Origin: Streptomyces sp. L2
GTDB taxonomy: Bacteria; Actinomycetota; Actinomycetes; Streptomycetales; Streptomycetaceae
NCBI RefSeq assembly: GCF_004124325.1
Contig: NZ_QBDT01000001.1
Location: forward strand, 6,262,001 to 6,326,000
DNA length: 64,000 bases
Reading direction: 5' to 3'
Part shown: positions 39,338 to 47,652 of the stretch, one piece after another
Layout of the letters: every line of letters starts with the position of its first letter
Numbering within the stretch: the stretch's first letter is position 1
Program-made: the position numbers and the translations under genes
Notes under the pieces: model-generated
Told to the model about the DNA's origin: nothing
Databases searched by the model: none
What the model saw: the letters and a program-made list of their open reading frames with translations, nothing else

Positions 39338-40390
39338 ATGACCTCGCGTGATGTTCCCGTATCCGGTGCAGGTGCCGGGCGCCGGCGTGCGTTGGGCCGG
39401 GGGCCTGGTGCGTCCGTGGTTGAGGTTGAGGCGCCTGCTGAGGCCGGTGGGCCGTTGTGCCCACCCGTTCCTCCCCCAGTGCCTGAAGGGCCTGGGGGGA
39501 CCCCCAGCGGAACGCCTGCCCACAACGGCGACGGAGTCGAGAGTGCGCCGTCCGCTGCAGAGACTCAGGAACCCGACGGAGTCTTCAAGGTTCGGCTTGC
39601 TAATTTTGAGGGGCCGTTCGATCTGCTTCTTCAGTTGATCTCGAAGCACAAGATGGATGTCACCGAGGTCGCGCTGTCGAAGGTGACCGATGAGTTCATG
39701 GCGCACATCCGGGCGATGGGGCCGGACTGGGACCTGGATCAGACGACCGAGTTCCTGGTGGTCGCGGCGACGCTGCTGGACCTGAAGGCGGCCCGGCTGC
39801 TGCCCGCCGCCGAGGTGGAGGACGAGGGGGACCTCGCGCTGCTGGAGGCGCGGGACCTGCTGTTCGCGCGGCTGCTGCAGTACCGGGCGTACAAGCAGAT
39901 CGCCGACATCTTCAACCGGCGGCTCGACGACGAGGCCCGCCGCTGGCCCCGTACCGTCGGCCTCGAACCGCAGCACGCCGAGCTGTTGCCCGAGGTCGTC
40001 ATCAGCATCGGCCCCGAGGGGTTCGCCCGGCTCGCGGTCAAGGCGATGCAGCCGAAGCCCAAGCCGCAGGTGTACATCGACCACATCCACGCCCCGCTGG
40101 TCAGCGTGCAGGAGCAGGCGGGGATCGTGGTGGCCCGGCTCAAGGAGCTGGGCGAGGCCAGTTTCCGGGCGCTCGTCGAGGACACCGACGACACCCTCAC
40201 CGTCGTAGCGCGGTTCCTGGCGCTGCTGGAGCTGTACCGGGAGAAGGCCGTCGCCCTGGAGCAGGAGGCCGCCCTGGGGGAGCTGACCGTGCGCTGGACC
40301 GGCGGGGACGGGGACGCGGCGCCGATGGTCACCGACGAGTTCGACCGCCCGCCGGAGCAGCCCGGTCAGACCGAGGAGGAGAAGTCGTGA
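39338..40390 (+). CDS. scpA: Segregation and condensation protein A
   Basis: 350 residues; kleisin subunit of the Smc-ScpAB condensin. The first 80 residues are a Pro/Gly/Ala-rich extension. The kleisin core then starts VFKVRLANFEGPFDLLLQLI and continues SKHKMDVTEVALSKVTDEFM and TTEFLVVAATLLDLKAARLL. The C-terminal winged-helix part includes FRALVEDTDDTLTVVARFLA and LLELYREKAVALEQEAAL. The extension makes it longer than the usual 250-270 residues. The stop overlaps the scpB start by 4 bases (GTGA). Confidence 0.95.
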   Translation: MTSRDVPVSGAGAGRRRALGRGPGASVVEVEAPAEAGGPLCPPVPPPVPEGPGGTPSGTPAHNGDGVESAPSAAETQEPDGVFKVRLANFEGPFDLLLQLISKHKMDVTEVALSKVTDEFMAHIRAMGPDWDLDQTTEFLVVAATLLDLKAARLLPAAEVEDEGDLALLEARDLLFARLLQYRAYKQIADIFNRRLDDEARRWPRTVGLEPQHAELLPEVVISIGPEGFARLAVKAMQPKPKPQVYIDHIHAPLVSVQEQAGIVVARLKELGEASFRALVEDTDDTLTVVARFLALLELYREKAVALEQEAALGELTVRWTGGDGDAAPMVTDEFDRPPEQPGQTEEEKS

Positions 40391-41061
40391 GCGAGGAGAC
40401 CGCCGAGATCCCGGCCGGCCTGCGGACCGTCGCCGGCCTCGACCTCAAGCCCGCCCTGGAGGCGGTCCTCATGGTCGTCGACGAACCGGCGACCGAGGAG
40501 CACCTGGCCAGGATCCTGGAGCGGCCGAAGCGGCAGATCGGGGACGCGCTGCGCGAGCTGGCCGACGAGTACACCGTGCAGGGCCGCGGCTTCGAGCTGC
40601 GGTTCGTCGCGGGCGGCTGGCGCTTCTACACCCGCGCCGAGTACGCCGACGCCGTCGAGCGGCTCGTCCTGGACGGCCAGACGGCCCGCCTCACCCAGGC
40701 GGCGCTGGAGACCCTCGCGGTCGTCGCCTACCGCCAGCCCGTCAGCCGCAGCCGCGTCTCCGCAGTCCGCGGGGTCAACTGCGACGGCGTGATGCGCACG
40801 CTCCTGCAGCGCGGTCTGGTCGAGGAGGCGGGCACGGAACCCGAAACAGGTGCGATCCTGTACAGGACGACGAACTACTTCCTGGAACGGATGGGCCTGC
40901 GCGGCCTGGACGAGCTTCCGGAGCTGGCGCCCTTCCTTCCGGAGGCGGAGGCGATCGAGGCCGAGACCCAGGAAGCCGTACCCTCGTTCGATCCGGATGC
41001 CCCGGACCCGGACGACGGTCCCATGACGGACATGCCTAATAGGACAACGACGGAACTTTGA
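40387..41061 (+). CDS. scpB: Segregation and condensation protein B
   Basis: 224 residues; winged-helix dimer that binds the kleisin ScpA. Typical stretches are LKPALEAVLMVVDEPATEEH, EYTVQGRGFELRFVAGGWRF and LTQAALETLAVVAYRQPVSR, followed by VRGVNCDGVMRTLLQRGLVE. A short acidic tail (DPDAPDPDDGPMTDM) ends it. Translationally coupled to scpA and, by one base, to the pseudouridine synthase downstream. Confidence 0.96.
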   Translation: MSEETAEIPAGLRTVAGLDLKPALEAVLMVVDEPATEEHLARILERPKRQIGDALRELADEYTVQGRGFELRFVAGGWRFYTRAEYADAVERLVLDGQTARLTQAALETLAVVAYRQPVSRSRVSAVRGVNCDGVMRTLLQRGLVEEAGTEPETGAILYRTTNYFLERMGLRGLDELPELAPFLPEAEAIEAETQEAVPSFDPDAPDPDDGPMTDMPNRTTTEL

Positions 41062-42125
41062 TGCGAAGCAGCGGCAGCGGCAAGAGCGGCGGACGCGGTA
41101 ACCACCGCAGTGCCGGCAACGACAGGGACCAGAAGCAGGGGCAGGGCCGTCCCCGCAAGCCCCGCCCCGAGGAGCGCCGCTACGACGTGGGCCCCGGCGC
41201 CACCAAGGACGGCCCCAAGGCCGGGCGCGGCGGCGCCGCGCGCGGGGGAGCCAAGGGCGGCCCGCGCCAGTCCCAGCAGCGTGACGGGCGTACGGCGCCG
41301 GGGCGCTCGCGGGAGTACGAGGCCCGCGCCGAGGAGCGCAACCGCGAGCGGTACGCCGGCAAGAAGGACGTCAAGCTGCCCAAGACCTTCCCGGGTGCCG
41401 AGCAGGAGGGCGAGCGGCTGCAGAAGGTCCTCGCGCGCGCGGGCTACGGCTCCCGGCGCGCCTGCGAGGAGCTGATCGACCAGGCCAGGGTCGAGATCAA
41501 CGGCGAGATCGTCCTGGAGCAGGGCCGCCGCGTCGACCCGGAGAAGGACGAGGTCAAGGTCGACGGCCTGACGGTGGCGACGCAGTCGTACCAGTTCTTC
41601 TCGCTGAACAAGCCCGCCGGGGTCGTCTCCACCATGGAGGACCCGGAGGGCCGGCAGTGCCTCGGTGACTACGTCACCAACCGCGAGACCCGCCTCTTCC
41701 ACGTCGGCCGGCTCGACACCGAGACCGAGGGCGTCATCCTGCTCACCAACCACGGCGAGCTGGCCCACCGGCTGACCCACCCCAAGTACGGCGTGAAGAA
41801 GACCTACCTCGCGCACATCGTCGGCCCCATCCCGCGCGACCTCGGCAAGCGCCTGAAGGACGGCATCCAGCTGGAGGACGGCTACGCGCGCGCGGACCAC
41901 TTCCGGGTCGTGGAGCAGACCGGCAAGAACTACCTGGTCGAGGTCACCCTGCACGAGGGCCGCAAGCACATCGTGCGCCGGATGCTCGCCGAGGCGGGCT
42001 TCCCGGTCGACAAGCTGGTGCGCACCGCCTTCGGCCCGATCACCCTGGGCGACCAGAAGTCCGGCTGGCTGCGGCGGCTGTCCAACACCGAGGTCGGCAT
42101 GCTGATGCAGGAAGTCGATCTCTAG
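41061..42125 (+). CDS. RsuA/RluB-family pseudouridine synthase
   Basis: 354 residues. The first 110 residues are a basic Gly/Arg/Lys-rich extension (for example GAARGGAKGGPRQSQQRDGR). An S4 domain follows (RLQKVLARAGYGSRRACEEL). The catalytic domain has the active Asp in FHVGRLDTETEGVILLTNHG, plus YGVKKTYLAHIVGPIPRDLG and GRKHIVRRMLAEAGFPVDKL. Family members modify a uridine in 23S or 16S rRNA; RluB (23S) is the usual one beside scpB. The ATG overlaps the scpB stop by one base. The Arg/Gly-rich N-terminal extension probably binds RNA. Confidence 0.92.
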   Translation: MRSSGSGKSGGRGNHRSAGNDRDQKQGQGRPRKPRPEERRYDVGPGATKDGPKAGRGGAARGGAKGGPRQSQQRDGRTAPGRSREYEARAEERNRERYAGKKDVKLPKTFPGAEQEGERLQKVLARAGYGSRRACEELIDQARVEINGEIVLEQGRRVDPEKDEVKVDGLTVATQSYQFFSLNKPAGVVSTMEDPEGRQCLGDYVTNRETRLFHVGRLDTETEGVILLTNHGELAHRLTHPKYGVKKTYLAHIVGPIPRDLGKRLKDGIQLEDGYARADHFRVVEQTGKNYLVEVTLHEGRKHIVRRMLAEAGFPVDKLVRTAFGPITLGDQKSGWLRRLSNTEVGMLMQEVDL

Positions 42126-42158
42126 GCGCCCGGCCGCGCCCCGGCCCTTGCGTTGATC

Positions 42159-42201
42159 ACCATCCCCCTTTATTGTCAGGATGACGATAAAGGGGGATGG
42201 T
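42159..42201. promoter_or_regulatory. 43-bp near-perfect palindrome covering the ribosome binding site
   Basis: Arms 42159-42177 and 42183-42201 match at 18 of 19 positions around a 5-base centre (AGGAT). The inner part reads TATTGTC-AGGAT-GACGATA, with near dyad symmetry typical of operators. The right arm contains GGGGG, the ribosome binding site of the ADP-ribosylglycohydrolase gene. It may therefore act as a repressor site, an RNA hairpin that hides the ribosome binding site, or both. Confidence 0.8.
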
Positions 42202-42205
42202 TCCT

Positions 42206-43213
42206 ATGACCAAGCAGGCGGCCACCGGTGCGCTGATCGGGCTCGCCCTCGGGGACGCGCTCGGCTTTCCGACCGAGTTCAAGACCGTGCCGCTGATCCT
42301 CAACATGTTCGGGCCCTGGCGCGACATGGATCTGCCGCAACGAGCGCGGGTGTCCGACGACACCCAGATGACCCTCGCCTTCGGGCGCGCCCTGCGTACC
42401 GCCATGGACCGGGGCGTGCTCGGCGCGCCGACGCTTCAGGCGCCGCTCCGCGCGGAGTTCGTCGGCTGGTACGAGTCGCCGGACAACAACCGTGCCCCGG
42501 GCAACACCTGCCTGACCGCCTGCGGTCTGCTCAAGGACGACGGGCGCCGCTGGCAGGAGGCCAGCCAGATCGGTTCCAAGGGCTGCGGCGCCAACATGCG
42601 CGTCGCCCCCGTCGGCCTCGTCCCCGGGCTGAGTGACGACCAGCGGGCCGGGGCCGCCCAGTTGCAGTCCGCGCTCACCCACGGCCACCCGACGGCCCTG
42701 GCCGCCTCCGACCTCACCGCCCGCGCCGTGCACCTGCTCGCCCGGGGTGTCGATCCCGCCGGTCTGGTCGGGCGGCTGCGGTCGTACGCCTACGACAACC
42801 GCAGCCGCTACCACCACGCCTGGCTCGGGGACCTGTGGACCCGCTCGCAGGACCCGAGCCCCGAGCAGTTCATCGCGCGGGGCTGGGACGAGTGCCTGGA
42901 GATCCTCGGTCGGCTGCAGGAGGCCGTGGGCACCGTCTCCCCGGAGACCGACCCGTGCCTGGCCACTGGGGAGGGCTGGATCGCCGAAGAGGCCTTCGCC
43001 ACCGGGCTGCTGTGCTTCCTGCTCTTCCCCGACGAGCCCGTCACCGCCCTGCGCCGGGCCGCCTGCACCTCCGGCGACTCCGACTCGGTCGCCTGCCTCA
43101 CCGGCGCCTTCGCGGGCGCCTGGCTCGGCGCGGACGCCTGGCCGGGAGACTGGGCCGACCGGATCGAGTACCGGGGCGACCTGGTGGCCCTCGGAGCGCT
43201 CTGGGACGCTTGA
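42206..43213 (+). CDS. ADP-ribosylglycohydrolase family protein
   Basis: 335 residues. Removes ADP-ribose from proteins or nucleic acids, or acts on a related N-glycosidic bond. Family marks are AATGALIGLALGDALGFPTE, the metal-binding RVSDDTQMTLAFGRAL and the C-terminal CTSGDSDSVACLTGAFAGAW, which supplies the second pair of Mg-binding Asp. The ATG at 42206 is chosen because GGGGG lies 9 bases upstream; an ATG at 42197 inside the palindrome is the alternative. It ends 4 bases before the nucleotidyltransferase start, so the two form an operon. Confidence 0.92.
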   Translation: MTKQAATGALIGLALGDALGFPTEFKTVPLILNMFGPWRDMDLPQRARVSDDTQMTLAFGRALRTAMDRGVLGAPTLQAPLRAEFVGWYESPDNNRAPGNTCLTACGLLKDDGRRWQEASQIGSKGCGANMRVAPVGLVPGLSDDQRAGAAQLQSALTHGHPTALAASDLTARAVHLLARGVDPAGLVGRLRSYAYDNRSRYHHAWLGDLWTRSQDPSPEQFIARGWDECLEILGRLQEAVGTVSPETDPCLATGEGWIAEEAFATGLLCFLLFPDEPVTALRRAACTSGDSDSVACLTGAFAGAWLGADAWPGDWADRIEYRGDLVALGALWDA

Positions 43214-43217
43214 GCCC

Positions 43218-43967
43218 ATGATCGACGACCTCGACATGGACCTGACGCCCGTGATCGCCGAGCAGCCCGACCCCCTGCTGTTCGCGACCGTCTCCGGCGC
43301 CCACCTGTACGGCTTCCCGTCCCAGGACTCCGACCTCGACCTGCGCGGCGTCCACCTGCTGCCCGCCGCAGACCTGGTCGGCCTTCGCGAGCCGGCCGAG
43401 ACCCGGTCGCGGACCTGGGTGCGCGACGGCGTCGAGCTGGACCTCGTCACCCACGACCTGCGCAAGTTCGTACGGCTGATGCTGCGGCGCAACGGCTATG
43501 TGCTGGAGCAGCTGCTCTCGCCCCTGGTCGTGCACACCGGCGACGCGCACCGGGAGCTGGCCGCGCTCGTGCCGGGCGTCCTCACCAGCCACCACGCCCA
43601 CCACTACCGGGGCTTCGCGGTCACCCAGTGGCGGCTCTTCGAGAAGTCCGGCGAACTCAAGCCGCTGCTCTACACGTTCCGGGTGCTGCTCACCGGCATC
43701 CACCTCATGCGCACGGGCGAGGTGCAGGCCCATCTGCCCACCCTGGCCGACCAGTTGGACGCGCCCGGCTATCTGTCCGAGCTGATGACTGCCAAGGCGG
43801 AGCGCGAGCACGGGCCGGCGGAGATCGACCACGCGCGCGTGGAGGCCGACGTGGAACGGCTGCACACCGCGCTCGACGAGGCGCAGGCCGGGTCGGCCCT
43901 GCCCGACGCCCCCACCGCCCAGGACGCCCTGCACGACCTGGTCGTCCGCCTCCGCCTCAAGGGCTGA
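43218..43967 (+). CDS. Nucleotidyltransferase superfamily protein A (YcgL/COG3541-like)
   Basis: 249 residues. The N-terminal DNA-polymerase-beta-type motif reads LFATVSGAHLYGFPSQDSDL then DLRGVHLL, with the paired Asp of the metal site (DSDLDLRG). In place of the usual GS start it has SGAH. A helical C-terminal part follows (for example HHYRGFAVTQWRLFEKSGEL, RVLLTGIHLMRTGEVQAHL). The family is predicted to transfer a nucleotide to an unknown acceptor. It directly follows the ADP-ribosylglycohydrolase gene (4 bases) and converges on a second member of the same family (15 bases between stops). Confidence 0.85.
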   Translation: MIDDLDMDLTPVIAEQPDPLLFATVSGAHLYGFPSQDSDLDLRGVHLLPAADLVGLREPAETRSRTWVRDGVELDLVTHDLRKFVRLMLRRNGYVLEQLLSPLVVHTGDAHRELAALVPGVLTSHHAHHYRGFAVTQWRLFEKSGELKPLLYTFRVLLTGIHLMRTGEVQAHLPTLADQLDAPGYLSELMTAKAEREHGPAEIDHARVEADVERLHTALDEAQAGSALPDAPTAQDALHDLVVRLRLKG

Positions 43968-43982
43968 GAGGGCCTCAGGGGC

Positions 43983-44672
43983 TTAGCCGGCCTCATGGGC
44001 CGAGGCGCGGCGCACGCGGAACAGGAATTCGGCCACGCGCGCGTGATCAGGCTCGGGCGGGAGCGGACTGCCCGCCAGGGCCTCCTCCGTCTGTGCCGCC
44101 AGCCCGGCCATGCGCGCCTCCACCTCCGCCCAGGACACCTCGCCCCGCTTCACCGCGAGCAGGGACTCCCGCCCGTCGCCCACGTCGATCCGCAGCTCGC
44201 CCGTGCGCAGCAGGTCCCGGGCGCTGGTCAGCAGGCGGAGCAGGTGCATGGCGTGCTTCCAGCGCGGGGCGCCGGTCGTGCGGACGTCGGCGTCGAGCTT
44301 TTTGCGCTGGCCGAGGGCGTAGCGGGTGAAGGTGTCGTAGGCCCGGCGGGAGAGGAAGGCGCCCCGCAGGGACAGCAGTTCGCGGCCGGTGTCGTCCACG
44401 TGCTCCACCAGCGGTGAGTGCAGGCACTCCAGGATGTTCGGGTTGCCGCGCAGCGCCAGCTCGCAGAACCGCTCCAGCTCCCAGGAGAACTGCTCCTCGC
44501 CGGGTCCCTCGACATGCGTCGGCGGCTTCTCGAACCGCCAGAACAGGGGAGTGGGCGCCAGGAACACGCCCCGCCGGTCGGTGTCGCTGTCCCCGGTGGC
44601 CAGGCCGAAGGCCCGTGAGCCCATGACACAGGCGTAGATCGTGTGGTGACGTACCAGGTCCTCGGGCCGCAT
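43983..44672 (-). CDS. Nucleotidyltransferase superfamily protein B (YcgL/COG3541-like)
   Basis: 229 residues. The motif is YACVMGSRAFGLATGDSDTD then RRGVFLAP: canonical GS and the DSDTD Asp pair. The helical part has FSWELERFCELALRGNPNIL, PRWKHAMHLLRLLTSARDLL and GRESLLAVKRGEVSWAEVEA, the same layout as protein A but clearly diverged in sequence. The ATG start follows the Rieske gene by 22 bases on the minus strand. Two members of one family arranged tail to tail suggest a two-component modification or an old inverted duplication. Confidence 0.87.
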   Translation of the reverse strand: MRPEDLVRHHTIYACVMGSRAFGLATGDSDTDRRGVFLAPTPLFWRFEKPPTHVEGPGEEQFSWELERFCELALRGNPNILECLHSPLVEHVDDTGRELLSLRGAFLSRRAYDTFTRYALGQRKKLDADVRTTGAPRWKHAMHLLRLLTSARDLLRTGELRIDVGDGRESLLAVKRGEVSWAEVEARMAGLAAQTEEALAGSPLPPEPDHARVAEFLFRVRRASAHEAG

Positions 44673-44694
44673 GCCGGGAGCGTACGCGGGCCGG

Positions 44695-45096
44695 TCACGC
44701 CAGGCGGATCGAATTTCCCTTCACCGTGATCGTCTCCGGGGGCAGCGGCTTGGTCGCCGGGCCCTGGGCCACCGCACCGTCGGCGATGCGGAACCTGCTG
44801 CCGTGGCAGGGGCAGTCGATGGTGCCGTCCGCGACCGTGGCCACCGTGCAGCCCATGTGGGTGCAGACCGCCGAGAACGCCTTGAAGTCCCCCTTCCCGG
44901 GCTGGGTGACGACGACCTTCCGGTCCGTGAAGATCTTCCCGCCGCCCTCCGGGATGTCACTGGTCTTCGCCAGCTCCTCGCCGCCGGAGCCGTCGCCGCC
45001 GGAACCGCCGCCGTTGCCGCCGCATCCGATGCACGCGCCGGCGAGCGCCACGGCACCCGTCGTCACCACCGTGCGCCGTGTCGCGCCCTGTCTCAT
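44695..45096 (-). CDS. Rieske [2Fe-2S] protein with Tat signal
   Basis: 133 residues. A twin-arginine signal (RRTVVTTGAVALAGACIGC) with a Cys at its end looks like a Tat lipoprotein, followed by a Gly/Ser-rich linker. The Rieske domain has Cys78-Thr-His80 and Cys95-Pro-Cys97-His98 (CTHMGCTVATVADGTIDCPC, then HGSRF). Cys83 and Cys97 stand in the position of the stabilising disulfide of cytochrome bc-type Rieske proteins. It would be an exported electron carrier bound to the membrane; its partner is unknown. It precedes nucleotidyltransferase B on the same strand with a 22-base gap. Confidence 0.92.
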   Translation of the reverse strand: MRQGATRRTVVTTGAVALAGACIGCGGNGGGSGGDGSGGEELAKTSDIPEGGGKIFTDRKVVVTQPGKGDFKAFSAVCTHMGCTVATVADGTIDCPCHGSRFRIADGAVAQGPATKPLPPETITVKGNSIRLA

Positions 45097-45331
45097 GCCA
45101 CTACTCCGATACTCCGAACGCCGATTCGACCAGAACGGGCGGGAAAATCGCCAGGAAGGTCACAAACACCGGCATCCTCCCATTCAGGGCGCCCCGGCCG
45201 AAGGACCCCGGGCAGGGGTCACCTGGTCGGCCCCGCCGTCTCAGCGGGCGGGCGCGGCGCGCCCCGCCGGCGCCGGCTGACTACGCTGGACGGACCAACA
45301 GCCGTGATCCGAGTCAGCGAGGAGCAGCGCC

Positions 45332-45694
45332 GTGGCGGTACGAGCGGTCCGGGGGGCCGTCCAACTGGAGCGGGACGAGGCCGGGCACATGGACGAGCAG
45401 GTCGGAGTCCTGCTCACCGCCGTCCTGGAGCGGAACGGGCTCACCCCGGACGACCTGATCAGCATCTGGTTCACCGCCACCCCCGACCTGCACAGCGACT
45501 TCCCGGCCGCCGCCGCACGCAAGCTCGGCATCGTCGACGTCCCGCTGATCTGCGCCCAGGAACTGGACATCGCCGGCGCCATGCCCCGGGTCGTACGGAT
45601 CCTCGCGCACGTCGAGTCGGACCGCGCCCGCGCCGACATCGCCCATGTCTACCTCGGCGCCGCCGCCGCCCTGCGCAAGGACATCGCCCAGTGA
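45332..45694 (+). CDS. aroH: Chorismate mutase (AroH type)
   Basis: 120 residues, the monofunctional AroH trimer type. The N-terminus AVRAVRGAVQLERDEAGHMD has Arg7, and LAHVESDRARADIAHVYLGA supplies the Arg and Tyr expected around the active site of Bacillus AroH. It converts chorismate to prephenate, the substrate of the downstream tyrA product. GTG start. It overlaps tyrA by 4 bases (GTGA), so the two enzymes are produced together for tyrosine/phenylalanine synthesis. Confidence 0.95.
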   Translation: MAVRAVRGAVQLERDEAGHMDEQVGVLLTAVLERNGLTPDDLISIWFTATPDLHSDFPAAAARKLGIVDVPLICAQELDIAGAMPRVVRILAHVESDRARADIAHVYLGAAAALRKDIAQ

Positions 45695-46776
45695 GGACCG
45701 CACTCGTCATCGGCACCGGGCTCATCGGCACCTCCGCCGCGCTCGCCCTGACCCAGCGGGGAGTCGTCGTCCACCTCGTCGACCACGACCCCGAGCAGGC
45801 CCGTACGGCGGCCGCGCTGGGCGCCGGCACCGCCGAGGCGCCCGAGGGCCCCGTCGACCTGGCCGTCGTCGCCGCCCCGCCCGCACACGTCGCCGCCGTC
45901 CTCGCCGATGCCATGGGGCGCGGTGTGGCCCGCGGCTACGTCGACGTGGCCAGCGTCAAGGGCGGACCGCGCCGCGAGCTGGAGGCCCAGGGCCTGGACC
46001 TGGCGTCGTACATCGGCACCCACCCCATGTCCGGGCGCGAGAAGTCCGGCCCGCTGGCCGCCACCGCCGACCTGTTCGAGGGCCGGCCCTGGGTGCTCAC
46101 CCCGACCCGGGACACCGACACCGAGGTGCTGAACCTCGCCCTGGAGCTGGTCTCGCACTGCCGGGCCGTACCCGTCGTCATGGACGCCGACGCCCACGAC
46201 CGCGCCGTGGCCCTCGTCTCCCACATGCCCCACCTGGTGTCCAGCATGGTCGCCGCCCGTCTGGAGCACGCCGAGGAGGCCGCCGTACGGCTGTGCGGGC
46301 AGGGCATCCGGGACGTGACCCGGATCGCCGCCTCCGACCCGGGCATGTGGATCGACATCCTGTCCGCCAACCCCGGCCCGGTCGCCGACCTCCTCGCGGA
46401 CGTCTCCGCCGACCTCGACGAGACCGTCCGTGCCCTGCGCTCCCTGCAGTCCGCCGACGAGGACAAGCGGCGCGAGGGCAGCACGGGCATCGAGGACGTG
46501 CTGCGCCGCGGGAACGCGGGACAGGTCCGGGTCCCCGGCAAGCACGGATCCGCCCCGCGGGCGTACGAGACGGTCGCCGTCCTCATCGACGACCAGCCCG
46601 GCCAGCTGGCCCGCATCTTCGCCGACGCCGGCCAGGCGGGGGTCAACATCGAGGACGTCCGCATCGAGCACGCGACCGGGCAGCAGGCCGGTCTGGTGCA
46701 GCTGATGGTGGAGCCGAGGGCGGTCCCGGTCCTGACCGCCGCGCTGCGCGACCGGGGCTGGGCGCTGCGCCAGTAG
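45691..46776 (+). CDS. tyrA: Prephenate dehydrogenase with ACT domain
   Basis: 361 residues. The Rossmann motif is ALVIGTGLIGTSAALALTQR, the prephenate-binding segment is YIGTHPMSGREKSGPLAATA (catalytic His) and a helical dimer domain follows (HMPHLVSSMVAARLEHAEE). The C-terminal ACT domain (ETVAVLIDDQPGQLARIFAD... AGVNIEDVRIEHA) implies feedback control by an aromatic amino acid. The GTG start overlaps the aroH stop. About 190 bases separate it from cmk. Confidence 0.95.
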   Translation: MRTALVIGTGLIGTSAALALTQRGVVVHLVDHDPEQARTAAALGAGTAEAPEGPVDLAVVAAPPAHVAAVLADAMGRGVARGYVDVASVKGGPRRELEAQGLDLASYIGTHPMSGREKSGPLAATADLFEGRPWVLTPTRDTDTEVLNLALELVSHCRAVPVVMDADAHDRAVALVSHMPHLVSSMVAARLEHAEEAAVRLCGQGIRDVTRIAASDPGMWIDILSANPGPVADLLADVSADLDETVRALRSLQSADEDKRREGSTGIEDVLRRGNAGQVRVPGKHGSAPRAYETVAVLIDDQPGQLARIFADAGQAGVNIEDVRIEHATGQQAGLVQLMVEPRAVPVLTAALRDRGWALRQ

Positions 46777-46965
46777 TCGGCGGGACCGTGGCCGCGCGCT
46801 GCGCGCTCTCCCGCCGCACCGGCCCGGCGCCGCACCGGCCCGGTGGGCAGCCCGTGGCCGCCGGGCGCGCACGCGTCCGGACGAGTGACGGGAACCCAGT
46901 AACCTTGTGCGGGGCGCGTTCGCTCCCCCTACCTCGCCCACACCGCACCAGGAAGGTGTCCCCCC

Positions 46966-47652
46966 GTGGAAAACGGCGCCGCCCAGCCCGTGATTGTCGC
47001 GATCGACGGCCCCTCGGGCACCGGCAAGTCGAGCACCTCGAAGGCCGTGGCCGCGCAGCTCGGCCTGAGCTACCTCGACACCGGCGCCCAGTACCGGGCG
47101 ATCACCTGGTGGATGGTGAACAACGGCATCGACCTGGAGGACCCCACCGCGATCGCCGCGGTGGCGGGCAAGCCGGAGATCGTCTCCGGCACCGACCCGG
47201 CCCACCCGACCATCACGGTCGACGGGGTGGACGTGGCCGGCCCGATCCGCACCCAGGACGTCACCGCGAAGGTCAGCGCGGTCAGCGCGGTGCCCGACGT
47301 GCGCACCCGCATCACCGAGCTGCAGCGGTCGATCGCCGCCGGCGCCGAGCAGGGCATCGTCGTCGAGGGCCGGGACATCGGCACGACCGTGCTGCCCGAC
47401 GCCGACCTGAAGATCTTCCTCACCGCCTCCCCGGAGGCCCGCGCCGCCCGCCGCAGCGGCGAGCTGAAGGGCGCCGACGTGCACGCCACCCGCGAGGCGC
47501 TCATCAAGCGGGACGCGGCCGACTCCGGCCGCAAGACCTCGCCGCTGGCCAAGGCCGGCGACGCGGTCGAGGTGGACACCACCGACCTCACCCTCGCCCA
47601 GGTCATCGAGTGCGTCGTCACCCTGGTCGAGGAGAAGCGGGCCGGGAAGTGA
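46966..47652 (+). CDS. cmk: Cytidylate kinase
   Basis: 228 residues; phosphorylates CMP/dCMP. The P-loop is VIVAIDGPSGTGKSSTSKAV, the substrate lid region is VVEGRDIGTTVLPDADLKIF and LTASPEARAARRSGEL follows. GTG start behind GGAAGG. The 3' end overlaps the acyltransferase start by 4 bases (GTGA). The cmk-plsC-der order is conserved in actinobacteria. Confidence 0.96.
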   Translation: MENGAAQPVIVAIDGPSGTGKSSTSKAVAAQLGLSYLDTGAQYRAITWWMVNNGIDLEDPTAIAAVAGKPEIVSGTDPAHPTITVDGVDVAGPIRTQDVTAKVSAVSAVPDVRTRITELQRSIAAGAEQGIVVEGRDIGTTVLPDADLKIFLTASPEARAARRSGELKGADVHATREALIKRDAADSGRKTSPLAKAGDAVEVDTTDLTLAQVIECVVTLVEEKRAGK

